From Bhargavaea cecembensis (GTDB lineage Bacteria > Bacillota > Bacilli > Bacillales_A > Planococcaceae), in assembly GCF_000826125.2 (NCBI RefSeq), contig NZ_LN651373.1, positions 939,167 to 975,393 of the forward strand: a DNA stretch of 36,227 bases, in the 5' to 3' direction. Of the stretch, positions 23,430 through 30,446 are shown piece by piece (the stretch's first letter is position 1; each line of letters starts with the position of its first letter). The translations under genes and the position numbers were made by a program. The notes beneath the pieces are model-generated. The model was not told the origin of the DNA, did no database searches, and saw only the letters and a list, made by a program, of their open reading frames with translations.

Positions 23430-24854
23430 TTGCCGCTTAAATCGATGTTGGAAACATTTGAGTTTTTATTTGAGGATACTGATGACGCCATTATCATGGT
23501 CAGGCAGGACGGCGAATGCCTGAGAGCCAATTCCTCCGCGGCAGCCCTGTTCGACATTTCTCCAGGGGGGAAGGTCGACGGTCTCTTCCCGGCCGTCGAA
23601 CGAGGGCTCTGGGTTCAGTTTCTTGCCTCGGTCAAGCCCGGCAAAAAAGTCACTTCCCTGTTCAGCCTGAGCCTCGGGGAAGGGGGACGGCTGTCGGGTG
23701 TGGAAGCCACCGGGTCTTATTTCCGCCAGAACAACTCGGTCATCGTCAGATTCCGGCCTGCCAAGAGAGGTCAGCCCGCCAGGCGGGCTGCAGGATATTC
23801 GGGGATTTTCCGCCATGCGCTGAACTGTTTCATCCTCATCGACAGGGAAGGGATGATCCGAGACGCCAATAACCGGACAGGCTTCTTCTTCGGGTTGCCG
23901 CCCGAATCCGTCATCGGCCGGGAATCGCGGGAATTCTTCCGCGGGCTGTTCAATGACACAGAAAGCGAACGGTATGCCGATTCGCTTCTTCGGCTGGGCA
24001 AGACAGAGATGAAGCATAAGTATGTGGCGGAAGACGGCGAGAAGCGCTACTATCACTTTTACACGATCTTCGACGAGGACTCGGACACGTATGTCATGAC
24101 CGTCCGCGACGACACGGAAAAAGTGGAGATGAAGCGTCAGATGGAACGGAGCGGCAATCTGTCGGCGCTCGGCCAGCTGGCGGCCAGCATTGCGCATGAA
24201 ATGAAGAATGGCATGACGTCCATCCGGGGGTTCACCGAACTCATGAAGCTTTCCGCGGATGAGAAGGCGATGAGCTATATCCAGGTGATCGACAGCGAGA
24301 TGGGGCGGATGGAGTCGCTCATGAAAGAGTTCCTGATGCTGTCCAAGCCGACGGGCAAGGAAGACGTCCCGTTTCCGCTGTTCCGGTGCATGTGCGAAGT
24401 GGCCGTCATCATGGAGCCCCAGAGCATGCAGCGGGGGATGACCATCTACAAAGACAACCATATCGGAAAAGAAGTGACGGTCACCGGCAATCCGCAGCGG
24501 ATGAAACAGTCGCTCATCAACCTGGTGAAAAACGCGATCGAGGCTTCCGAACCGGGAACCCGCCTCATGCTGTCGATCGAAAACTATGATGACCGGCATG
24601 TTCTCATGGTCGTGAGTGACGAGGGCAAAGGAATGTCCGAACTGCAGTTGAAGCAGGTGTTCATGCCGTTTTTCACGACAAAGAGGGAAGGCACCGGCCT
24701 CGGGCTGCCATTCGCGTTGGAGACGGCCGAATTGATGGGCGGGCATCTATTCGTCAAATCGGTTCCCGGAAAAGGGACGAGGATCGAAATGCTGCTGCCG
24801 ACCGTCCCGGAAAAGGAAGTGGCAGCAAAAGTCGGAACCGGCGTCTGCCGTTGA
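23430..24854 (+). CDS. PAS-domain sensor histidine kinase (sporulation kinase-like)
   Basis: A 474-residue cytosolic kinase with no membrane segment. A PAS-like domain covers about residues 8-110, a second about 125-235, then the dimerisation/phosphoacceptor helix with SIAHEMKNGMTSIRGF (His256), N-box LINLVKNAIEA, G1 VSDEGKGMS, F-box MPFFTTKREG and G2 GTGLGLPFALE. The H-box usually reads HEIRNPLT; here the Pro is replaced (KNGMT). No response regulator is adjacent, as is normal for kinases feeding the Spo0 phosphorelay. The kinase-mhqR order matches kinD-mhqR of B. subtilis, although KinD is membrane-bound. Start: TTG 23430 has GAGGAAGGG 12 bases upstream; ATG 23445 is the alternative. Confidence 0.85.
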   Translation: MPLKSMLETFEFLFEDTDDAIIMVRQDGECLRANSSAAALFDISPGGKVDGLFPAVERGLWVQFLASVKPGKKVTSLFSLSLGEGGRLSGVEATGSYFRQNNSVIVRFRPAKRGQPARRAAGYSGIFRHALNCFILIDREGMIRDANNRTGFFFGLPPESVIGRESREFFRGLFNDTESERYADSLLRLGKTEMKHKYVAEDGEKRYYHFYTIFDEDSDTYVMTVRDDTEKVEMKRQMERSGNLSALGQLAASIAHEMKNGMTSIRGFTELMKLSADEKAMSYIQVIDSEMGRMESLMKEFLMLSKPTGKEDVPFPLFRCMCEVAVIMEPQSMQRGMTIYKDNHIGKEVTVTGNPQRMKQSLINLVKNAIEASEPGTRLMLSIENYDDRHVLMVVSDEGKGMSELQLKQVFMPFFTTKREGTGLGLPFALETAELMGGHLFVKSVPGKGTRIEMLLPTVPEKEVAAKVGTGVCR

Positions 24855-24866
24855 GGCCCGGCCGTT

Positions 24867-24895
24867 TTGACATCACTCTTCCCCCGCTCTATAAT
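24867..24895 (+). promoter_or_regulatory. Perfect-consensus SigA promoter of the MarR-family gene
   Basis: TTGACA (24867-24872), exactly 17 bases, TATAAT (24890-24895). Such a strong promoter before a repressor gene suggests autoregulation, but I see no clear MhqR-type palindrome. Confidence 0.9.
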
Positions 24896-24938
24896 GGATG
24901 AATGATTCCTGGAGAAAAAGAAAACAGGGGATGAAGAG

Positions 24939-25382
24939 ATGGACAAAACAGGCAGCGGCCTCTCGCTGAAGCTATTCATCGTCCTGTCAAGGGCGCATAA
25001 AGTGATTTCCGAAAAGACAAACCGCCTGCTGGCCGATCATGGGCTCAATCCGACCGAGTTTGCCGTACTGGAACTTCTTTATCACAAAGGAGCGCAGCCC
25101 ATTCAGAAGATCGGGGGCAAGATCCTCCTTGCGAGCGGTTCCATGACCTATGTGATCGACAAGCTGGAGCGGCGAGGATATCTCGTCCGGAATGTGTTCG
25201 ATGCCGACAGGCGGGTCACCTTCGTCGACATTACGGATGAAGGGAAAGCGCTGATCGCGGAAATTTTCCCTCTCCACGAGCAAAACCTGCATGAACTGAT
25301 GTCGGCGCTGGACGATGAGGAAAAGGAAACCGCCATCGGACTCATGAAAAAACTCGGACTGTCAATCAAAGATCTATCATAA
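24939..25382 (+). CDS. mhqR: MarR family regulator, MhqR-like
   Basis: A 147-residue winged-helix repressor of the MarR family. LSLKLFIVLSRAHKVISE at the N-terminus, LNPTEFAVLELLYHKGAQPIQKIG (DNA-binding domain entry), LASGSMTYVIDKLERRGYLVR (recognition helix and start of wing) and DRRVTFVDITDEGK (wing) match MhqR (YkvE) as I remember it. In B. subtilis MhqR represses quinone-detoxifying dioxygenases and azoreductase and responds to methylhydroquinone. No target gene of that kind is in the window. It has a perfect SigA promoter and a bidirectional terminator. ATG 24939 follows AGGGGATGAAGAG. Position after a kinase gene matches the kinD-mhqR order. Confidence 0.8.
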   Translation: MDKTGSGLSLKLFIVLSRAHKVISEKTNRLLADHGLNPTEFAVLELLYHKGAQPIQKIGGKILLASGSMTYVIDKLERRGYLVRNVFDADRRVTFVDITDEGKALIAEIFPLHEQNLHELMSALDDEEKETAIGLMKKLGLSIKDLS

Positions 25383-25389
25383 GGACAGA

Positions 25390-25417
25390 AAAAAAGACCG
25401 GAGCTCCGGTCTTTTTT
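25390..25417. terminator. Perfectly palindromic bidirectional terminator
   Basis: A 28-base perfect palindrome: six A, GACCGGAG, its complement, then six T. It lies between the convergent mhqR and lipoprotein genes and serves both. Confidence 0.95.
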
Positions 25418-25426
25418 CTTGTCTGT

Positions 25427-26146
25427 TTATTTCGGCCCGACGGTCGCCCCCATCTTCAGGAAGGCATCGGTCAAGGCGCCGTCCGGCTGGTCGAAGACCG
25501 TCAGCCGGACGATCTTTCCGGATGTGACGAAGACCGCGCCCGTCATGAGCACTTCATCGGACTTGGCTTCCTTCACGACGAGCTCCTCGACGGTGGAGTC
25601 ATCTGCCAGGTTATACTTCCCGAGGGCATCCTGCGGTTCATCCTCAGTAGTGGCCAGAAGGTTTTCCATCCCGACGACGGTTTCCGTGTAATCCGTCTCG
25701 TCTTCATTAAACACTTCAATGCGCATGAAGTTCTTGGAGTCTTCCGAATGATAGAGGGAATCCCTGCCCGGCTCCTCGGAAGTCAGCTCATACCCGTCCA
25801 GGACGTAGATGGAATAATCCTGCTCGTCACTTTCGGTGAGCACGGCTTTTCCGGTCTCTTCGCCGCCATCCTTCTTGAAGGTCAGTTCACGGTCCGGCCC
25901 CCGTTCTTCATCGGCATCCGCTTCCTGCTGGTCTTCCGTTCCGGCATCTTCCTCGGCATCTTCGCTTTCGGAGGAATCGGTGTCGGTGTCCGTGCCGGTG
26001 TCTTCTGTTGTTTCCGTCTGGTCGGTCTGGCCGGTATCCGGCGCATCTGCACCTTCGCCGGCGTTTGAGTCGCCTGACGTATTGCAGGCGGCCAGCATCA
26101 TGGCGGCCATGACGGAAACGGAAAGAATTTTCCACTTTGCTGTCAT
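25427..26146 (-). CDS. Acidic lipoprotein of unknown function
   Basis: A 239-residue secreted lipoprotein. The signal peptide (MTAKWKIL, hydrophobic core) ends in lipobox LAAC with the lipid Cys near residue 21. A long Asp/Glu/Thr/Ser-rich linker follows (to about residue 85), then a compact domain of about 150 residues with ELTFKKDGGEETGKAVL and a terminal beta-rich part. I do not recognise a named family. The linker should hold the domain away from the membrane within the wall. TTG 26152 is in frame but only three bases from the Shine-Dalgarno; GGAGG with nine bases of spacing favours ATG 26146. It is probably monocistronic. Confidence 0.8.
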   Translation of the reverse strand: MTAKWKILSVSVMAAMMLAACNTSGDSNAGEGADAPDTGQTDQTETTEDTGTDTDTDSSESEDAEEDAGTEDQQEADADEERGPDRELTFKKDGGEETGKAVLTESDEQDYSIYVLDGYELTSEEPGRDSLYHSEDSKNFMRIEVFNEDETDYTETVVGMENLLATTEDEPQDALGKYNLADDSTVEELVVKEAKSDEVLMTGAVFVTSGKIVRLTVFDQPDGALTDAFLKMGATVGPK

Positions 26147-26292
26147 ATTCAATCTCCTCCTTCAATATAGTGGACGGCCGGATGCCGGAATGGTTTCCCG
26201 GTTTTCCGTTTCTGCCGCATATATAAAGGGTTTTCCCGCCCCGGCAGCGAATCAGTCATCGACCGGAACGGACCCTTTGTTTCGGATAGAGA

Positions 26293-26478
26293 TCAGTCGT
26301 TGCCGTAGAGGATTTTGTACCGTTTATGGTTGACGACGGTCTTTTCCTCCATCTCGAGCTCGTCGAAGTTTTCCATGAACGTCAGGTCTACGATGACCGA
26401 GTTTTCATTGACCTTCTCGACGATTCCCTGAAGGCCATCCCTGAATTCGATAATATTGCCCACTTCCGCAACTTTCAT
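26293..26478 (-). CDS. ykvS: YkvS family protein (DUF2187)
   Basis: A 61-residue protein with a KOW/SH3-like pattern: VGNIIEFRDGLQGIVEKVNENSVIVDL, then ENFDELEMEEKTVVNHKRYKIL. This matches the small DUF2187 family (YkvS), whose function is unknown. AAGGGG lies about eight bases upstream of ATG 26478. It is divergent from the Spo0E-like gene, with 116 bases between the starts. Confidence 0.85.
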   Translation of the reverse strand: MKVAEVGNIIEFRDGLQGIVEKVNENSVIVDLTFMENFDELEMEEKTVVNHKRYKILYGND

Positions 26479-26594
26479 TGCATACAGCCCCTTCCGGTGG
26501 ATTATCTAACAGTTTGCCTTATATTCTCTTGAGAGTAAAGAATTTTCCCCGGCTTTCCGTCATGGCGACGGGGAAGGGGAAAGGGGGATTTCCG

Positions 26595-26843
26595 GTGAAT
26601 GTTTCTTTGCTTGGCCTGATTGAAGAGACCCGCCGCAAGATGATCGAAACGGCCTGTTTGCGGGGGCTGAATGATGAGGAAACGATCGGTCTCAGCAAGC
26701 GGCTCGACCGCCTGATGAACCTGCACCGCAGGAATCCTGTCCTGCGCCGGGCGTGTGCGCCGGATCCGAAAAGTTCTTCCATGGAGCGTGCGAATGCCGA
26801 TTCACCGGCGCGGCCTTCTGCCAAAACTGAAGGCCGTCGATAG
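26595..26843 (+). CDS. Spo0E-like aspartyl-phosphate phosphatase
   Basis: An 82-residue protein whose first 45 residues form the Spo0E-family two-helix hairpin: LLGLIEETRRKMIETACLRG then NDEETIGLSKRLDRLMNLH. The SxxLDxLM element (here SKRLDRLM) carries the residues that act on phosphorylated Spo0A. Such proteins dephosphorylate Spo0A~P and delay sporulation. The tail after residue 50 is basic and probably disordered. The frame opens at 26478, but GTG 26595 has AAGGGGG seven bases upstream and gives the expected N-terminus. It opposes the presumed input from the nearby histidine kinase. Confidence 0.82.
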   Translation: MNVSLLGLIEETRRKMIETACLRGLNDEETIGLSKRLDRLMNLHRRNPVLRRACAPDPKSSSMERANADSPARPSAKTEGRR

Positions 26844-26971
26844 AAAAAGTGCGGGACAATAGAAAAAATATCGGATTCGATCGATTTTAGAGGATTAAAC
26901 AGGTTTAACCCGTCCAAAATGTGGCTATAGTACTTCTGAACACAGCAACATTCTCATTTCCCCCTTTATTT

Positions 26972-27006
26972 GGCGGTGCTGCTCAGCGGTGCCGTCCTTT
27001 TTTTTT
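26972..27006 (+). terminator. Terminator after the Spo0E-like gene
   Basis: GGCGGTGCTGC (26972-26982) pairs with GCGGTGCCGTC (26986-26996) through several G-T wobbles, followed by a run of nine T. It is about 130 bases past the Spo0E-like stop codon. Confidence 0.8.
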
Positions 27007-27071
27007 GTTCTCTTGGACTTTGGGCGATTCCAAGCCAAAGCAGCCTGGACAGGGCCGCCCCTCAAGTTGTC

Positions 27072-27080
27072 TGGTACAAT
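27072..27080 (+). promoter_or_regulatory. Extended -10 promoter of ykwC
   Basis: TGG-TACAAT (extended -10, TGN-TACAAT) lies 28 bases upstream of the start codon. No good -35 box is present at the proper distance, as often with extended -10 promoters. Confidence 0.5.
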
Positions 27081-27108
27081 GAAAAAAACGAAATGGGGGG
27101 GAACGGAA

Positions 27109-27975
27109 ATGAATCAGAAGAGGATTGAGTTCATCGGTACAGGGGTCATGGGGGCGAGCATCGTCCGTCATTTTCTCGGGGCCGGCCACCAGGTGACGGT
27201 TTTCACCCGAACGAAAGAGAAGGCGGAGCCGTTGCTGAGTGAAGGGGCAAGCTGGGCGGAAAGCCCCGGGGAAGCTGCGGGGGAAGCGGAGATCATCATG
27301 ACAATGGTCGGCTATCCGGCGGATGTGGAGCAGGTCTATTTCGGGGAGTCGGGAATCTTTTCGGCGGTCCGGCCGGGGACGATCGTGACGGACATGACGA
27401 CATCTTCTCCGCAGCTCGCGATCCGGATCGCCGAAGAAGCGGAAAAGCTCGGCTGCCGGTCCGTCGATGCACCGGTTTCCGGGGGAGACGTCGGCGCGCG
27501 GAACGGAACGCTGTCGATCATGTGCGGAGGGCCGGAAGAGGCATTCCGTGAGCTTGAGCCGCTGTTCGGCCTGATCGGCTCAAACGTAATCCACCATGGC
27601 CCTGCCGGTTCGGGTCAGCATGTTAAAATGTCGAATCAGATTGCGATTGCGACCAACATGATCGGGGTCTGCGAGTCGCTTGCCTATGCGGTGAGGGCCG
27701 GCCTGGATCCGGAGCGGGTGCTCGAATCGATTTCCACCGGGGCGGCGGGTTCCTGGTCGCTCAGCAACCTGGCGCCGCGCATGCTGAAAGGGGACTTTGC
27801 GCCCGGTTTCTTCGTGAAGCATTTCATCAAGGACCTCCGGATCGCGCTCGATGAGGCGAAGGCGATGGATCTTGATCTTCCGGGTGTCCGGCTGGCGGAA
27901 GAGATGTATTCGGAGCTCGCGGGGCGCGGTTCTGCGGATGACGGGACACAGGCGCTTTATAAGCTCTACAGCTGA
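27109..27975 (+). CDS. ykwC: NAD(P)-dependent beta-hydroxyacid dehydrogenase, YkwC-like
   Basis: A 288-residue dehydrogenase of the 3-hydroxyisobutyrate/tartronate-semialdehyde family, same length as B. subtilis YkwC. The Rossmann motif FIGTGVMGASIVRHFL is at residues 8-23, the substrate-binding segment DAPVSGGDVGARNGTLSIMCGG near 120-141 and the catalytic-Lys helix GQHVKMSNQIAI near 168-179. The true substrate is not known. The frame opens further upstream, but GGGGGG before ATG 27109 fixes the start. The convergent kre gene ends ten bases away and no terminator fits between them. The ykwC-kre neighbourhood matches B. subtilis as I recall it. Confidence 0.88.
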   Translation: MNQKRIEFIGTGVMGASIVRHFLGAGHQVTVFTRTKEKAEPLLSEGASWAESPGEAAGEAEIIMTMVGYPADVEQVYFGESGIFSAVRPGTIVTDMTTSSPQLAIRIAEEAEKLGCRSVDAPVSGGDVGARNGTLSIMCGGPEEAFRELEPLFGLIGSNVIHHGPAGSGQHVKMSNQIAIATNMIGVCESLAYAVRAGLDPERVLESISTGAAGSWSLSNLAPRMLKGDFAPGFFVKHFIKDLRIALDEAKAMDLDLPGVRLAEEMYSELAGRGSADDGTQALYKLYS

Positions 27976-27984
27976 ACTGCCGGC

Positions 27985-28470
27985 TCAGAGCGGATCAAAC
28001 CACGATTTGTGGCCTGACTGCGTTCGATTCCGGCCTGCCGGTTTGCCGGGGGCCGGATGCTTTTTCCCGGATCCGGGCCCCGGACCGGACCGCTGATCTT
28101 GGCCGGTTTCCTTGAATCCGGTGTATTCGGCGAGCAATTGTTTGGCTGCCCGCAGTCCGATCTGGCCTTTCGGATTCCGGATTTCCAGGTCCTGCTGACC
28201 GAGATGCGGAAGGGTCCGGAAGTCGTCCTTGGACGGGGGCAGATGAAATAGATAGTCGCCGCAAGTGATCAGGACGGCGGACTGCTGCCGGCTGAACCGC
28301 GGATTCTGGATAAAGTGGAGGCCGGTCTTTTCGGCAAAACCGTCCGAGATCATTTTTTCGAGTGCCGCTTTTTTCAGGCTATAGAGATAGCGGTTGTCGG
28401 GAGCTGTTTTGGCGTGCCGGTTGACGGCATGGACGGCGGCAGCCAGACGGCCGGGCTCAAATTTTTCCAT
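27985..28470 (-). CDS. kre: Kre (YkyB) family regulator of ComK
   Basis: A 161-residue protein with the YkyB signature: HAVNRHAKTAPDNRYLYSLKK at the N-terminus, GLHFIQNPRFSRQQSAVLI, and CGDYLFHLPPSKDDFRTLPHLG. In B. subtilis YkyB was renamed Kre and lowers comK expression at the mRNA level, shaping competence bimodality. The last 40 residues are basic, Gly/Pro-rich and probably disordered. GGAGGG with a good spacing serves ATG 28470. It is divergent from the small membrane protein gene. Whether this organism uses the same competence circuit is not shown by the window. Confidence 0.87.
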   Translation of the reverse strand: MEKFEPGRLAAAVHAVNRHAKTAPDNRYLYSLKKAALEKMISDGFAEKTGLHFIQNPRFSRQQSAVLITCGDYLFHLPPSKDDFRTLPHLGQQDLEIRNPKGQIGLRAAKQLLAEYTGFKETGQDQRSGPGPGSGKKHPAPGKPAGRNRTQSGHKSWFDPL

Positions 28471-28604
28471 TCCGGTGACCCTCCTTCACACTGTATTGAC
28501 GCCATTTTATCATGCCGGGAACTGCCATGGGTGAAATCGCCTGCGATATCCGAATCAGTCACCCGGCGCCGGGCATACTATGTAAAACTGGGCCGGGAGG
28601 GTTC

Positions 28605-28832
28605 ATGATGGAAATTTGGCTTTGGCCGCTGGCCGGCGTGATTTTGCTGATCGTTGCAATCGGAATCGGCATGAGCAGGAAAATGGAAGGCATGATTCCC
28701 GAAGACGGGCAGGACGAGATTCCCGCAGAGGTGCGGGAGCATCCGTTCAAATTCAATCCGATCCTGCTCGTCATCGGGATCGCCGCACTCTTCATGGCGA
28801 TCGTCATCTTTTATTATGCGCTGATCTGGTAA
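28605..28832 (+). CDS. Small membrane protein, two transmembrane segments
   Basis: A 75-residue protein with a hydrophobic segment at about residues 5-23 and another at 54-73, separated by a hydrophilic loop rich in acidic residues (EDGQDEIPAEVREHP). I do not recognise a characterised family. GGGAGG lies just before two adjacent ATG codons (28605 and 28608); the second has the better spacing, giving 74 residues. It has its own terminator and sits between kre and the DarB gene. Confidence 0.75.
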   Translation: MMEIWLWPLAGVILLIVAIGIGMSRKMEGMIPEDGQDEIPAEVREHPFKFNPILLVIGIAALFMAIVIFYYALIW

Positions 28833-28835
28833 CGG

Positions 28836-28859
28836 CCGCCGGTTTTCCGGCGGTTTTTT
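28836..28859 (+). terminator. Terminator of the small membrane protein gene
   Basis: CCGCCGG (28836-28842), a TTTT loop, CCGGCGG (28847-28853), then six T. Confidence 0.92.
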
Positions 28860-28954
28860 CTGTCAATGGATCCTCGCGGGGAGCAGGCGGATTATGGTAT
28901 GATGGAAATACAGGGATTCCTGGAAATGAGGTTTGGCAAAGGGGACGGATTTTT

Positions 28955-29398
28955 ATGATTTCCGTAAACAGCACTGAGTTTCTTCACGACTCCATCAGAG
29001 ACCATCTCATCTCTTCCGAGAAGGTGGCGCACGTCCAGATCGGAAACAACGCCGAGCACGCGCTGCTTGTTTTGACGAAAACGGGGTACTCGTCCATTCC
29101 GGTGCTTGATCCGCAGTACCGGCTGAAAGGTCTGCTTAGCATGGGGATGATCACTGAAGCGATTCTCGGGCTCGAACGCATCGAGTACGAACGGCTTTCC
29201 GGGATGAAGGTGGATGAGCTGATGCAGACCGATGTTCCGATCGTCGCGATCGATACAGAGTTCAGGAGAGTGTTCGACCTTCTCATCAATCACCCTTTCC
29301 TCTGCGTGGAAGACGAGGAAGGGATGTTCGCCGGCATCATGACACGCCGCGTTCTCATGAAAAAACTGAAAAAAGCAGTTTACACGATGCCGAGTTGA
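28955..29398 (+). CDS. cbpB: c-di-AMP-binding CBS domain protein DarB/CbpB (YkuL)
   Basis: A 147-residue protein made of two CBS motifs, the same length as B. subtilis YkuL. The first CBS unit is visible as ALLVLTKTGYSSIPVLDPQYRLKGLLS, the second as IDTEFRRVFDLLINHPFLCVEDEEGMFAGIMTRR. In B. subtilis, free DarB stimulates Rel-dependent (p)ppGpp synthesis and pyruvate carboxylase, and c-di-AMP binding relieves this. The gene is followed by ccpC as in B. subtilis (ykuL-ccpC). AAAGGGGA serves ATG 28955; an extended -10-like TGG-TATGAT lies at 28895-28903. The K+ transporter elsewhere in the window belongs to the same c-di-AMP/potassium network (inference). Confidence 0.9.
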   Translation: MISVNSTEFLHDSIRDHLISSEKVAHVQIGNNAEHALLVLTKTGYSSIPVLDPQYRLKGLLSMGMITEAILGLERIEYERLSGMKVDELMQTDVPIVAIDTEFRRVFDLLINHPFLCVEDEEGMFAGIMTRRVLMKKLKKAVYTMPS

Positions 29399-29410
29399 GC
29401 GTCGTTTTGA

Positions 29411-29436
29411 AAGGTCTCGTTGCGGGGCCTTTTTTT
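29411..29436 (+). terminator. Terminator between the DarB and ccpC genes
   Basis: AAGGTCTCG (29411-29419) pairs with CGGGGCCTT (29423-29431) with two wobbles and continues into a seven-T run. Confidence 0.88.
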
Positions 29437-29494
29437 GTTCATACGGCAACGTCCGGCCGGTTTTGCAGGACGGCAGAAAGGAGAAGGGACACTT

Positions 29495-30373
29495 ATGAAC
29501 GTAAACGAATTCCAGATCATCAAGGCACTCGCCGAAGAGGGGAACATGCGGAAAGCCTCGGACCGGCTGTTCATCTCGCAGCCGGCCCTGTCGCAGAGGC
29601 TCCGCTCGATTGAGAAAGAGTGGGGTGCCCAGCTGTTCATCCGCTCGCCGAAGGGAATGGCGCCGACCCCGGCGGGCGAGCATGTCATCCAATTTGCGAG
29701 GGAAACGCTCATGCGATATGAAGAAGTGAGCGAGACCCTCCAGACGATGGCGAATAAAGTACACGGCACGCTGAAGGTCGCCTGTGCTTCGATTGTCGGG
29801 CAGACGTGGCTGCCGAAAGTGCTGAAGGAGTTCGTCACCGACCATCCGGACGCGAAAGTGTCGCTCATGACCGGCTGGAGCTCGGAGATCGTCCGTGCGC
29901 TCCATGACGGGGAAGCGCACATCGGCATCGTCCGGGGTCACTCCGACTGGAAAGGCTCGAAAATCCATCTGTTCCGCGACCACCTGTTCCTCGTCGACAA
30001 AGTGATCCGGTCGGTGGAGGAGATTCCGGGGACCGACCGTCCGTTCATCCAGTTCAAGAGCGACTCGGACTATTATGAGGAGATCCGCGAATGGTGGCAA
30101 CGTCATTTTTCCACGAATCCCAACCGGCAGATCACGGTCGATCAGATCGAGACGTGCCGCCAGCTCGCCCTGAACGGCATCGGGTATGCGGTGTTGCCGT
30201 CGATCACGCTCACTGACGTGGAAGGCGTGAATAAAATTCCACTCACCGACAGCGACGACCGGTTCGAATTGTCGAGGGACACGTGGCTCATCGGGTATGA
30301 GCCGGCCTTTTCGCTTCCGCAGGTTGATGCGTTCCGGAGAATCGCCCTGCAGCATGCCAAAAAAGTGATCTGA
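29495..30373 (+). CDS. ccpC: LysR family regulator CcpC
   Basis: A 292-residue LysR-type regulator. The helix-turn-helix is at residues about 8-45 (ALAEEGNMRKASDRLFISQPALSQRLRSIE), followed by the linker helix and a periplasmic-binding-protein-like effector domain (LKVACASIVGQTWLPKVLKEF, then GIGYAVLPS near the end). Length and position after the ykuL homologue fit CcpC, the citrate-responsive regulator of aconitase and citrate synthase genes in Bacillus and Listeria; no citrate-cycle gene is in the window. AAAGGAGA precedes ATG 29495 by ten bases. An earlier in-frame start at 29420 is inside the terminator. Confidence 0.87.
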   Translation: MNVNEFQIIKALAEEGNMRKASDRLFISQPALSQRLRSIEKEWGAQLFIRSPKGMAPTPAGEHVIQFARETLMRYEEVSETLQTMANKVHGTLKVACASIVGQTWLPKVLKEFVTDHPDAKVSLMTGWSSEIVRALHDGEAHIGIVRGHSDWKGSKIHLFRDHLFLVDKVIRSVEEIPGTDRPFIQFKSDSDYYEEIREWWQRHFSTNPNRQITVDQIETCRQLALNGIGYAVLPSITLTDVEGVNKIPLTDSDDRFELSRDTWLIGYEPAFSLPQVDAFRRIALQHAKKVI

Positions 30374-30446
30374 ACGGGAGGCGGTCGGGGAACCAAACCT
30401 TTCCGTCCGCGTACTAATGGTTAGATGCATGAAGGGAAGGGATGAG

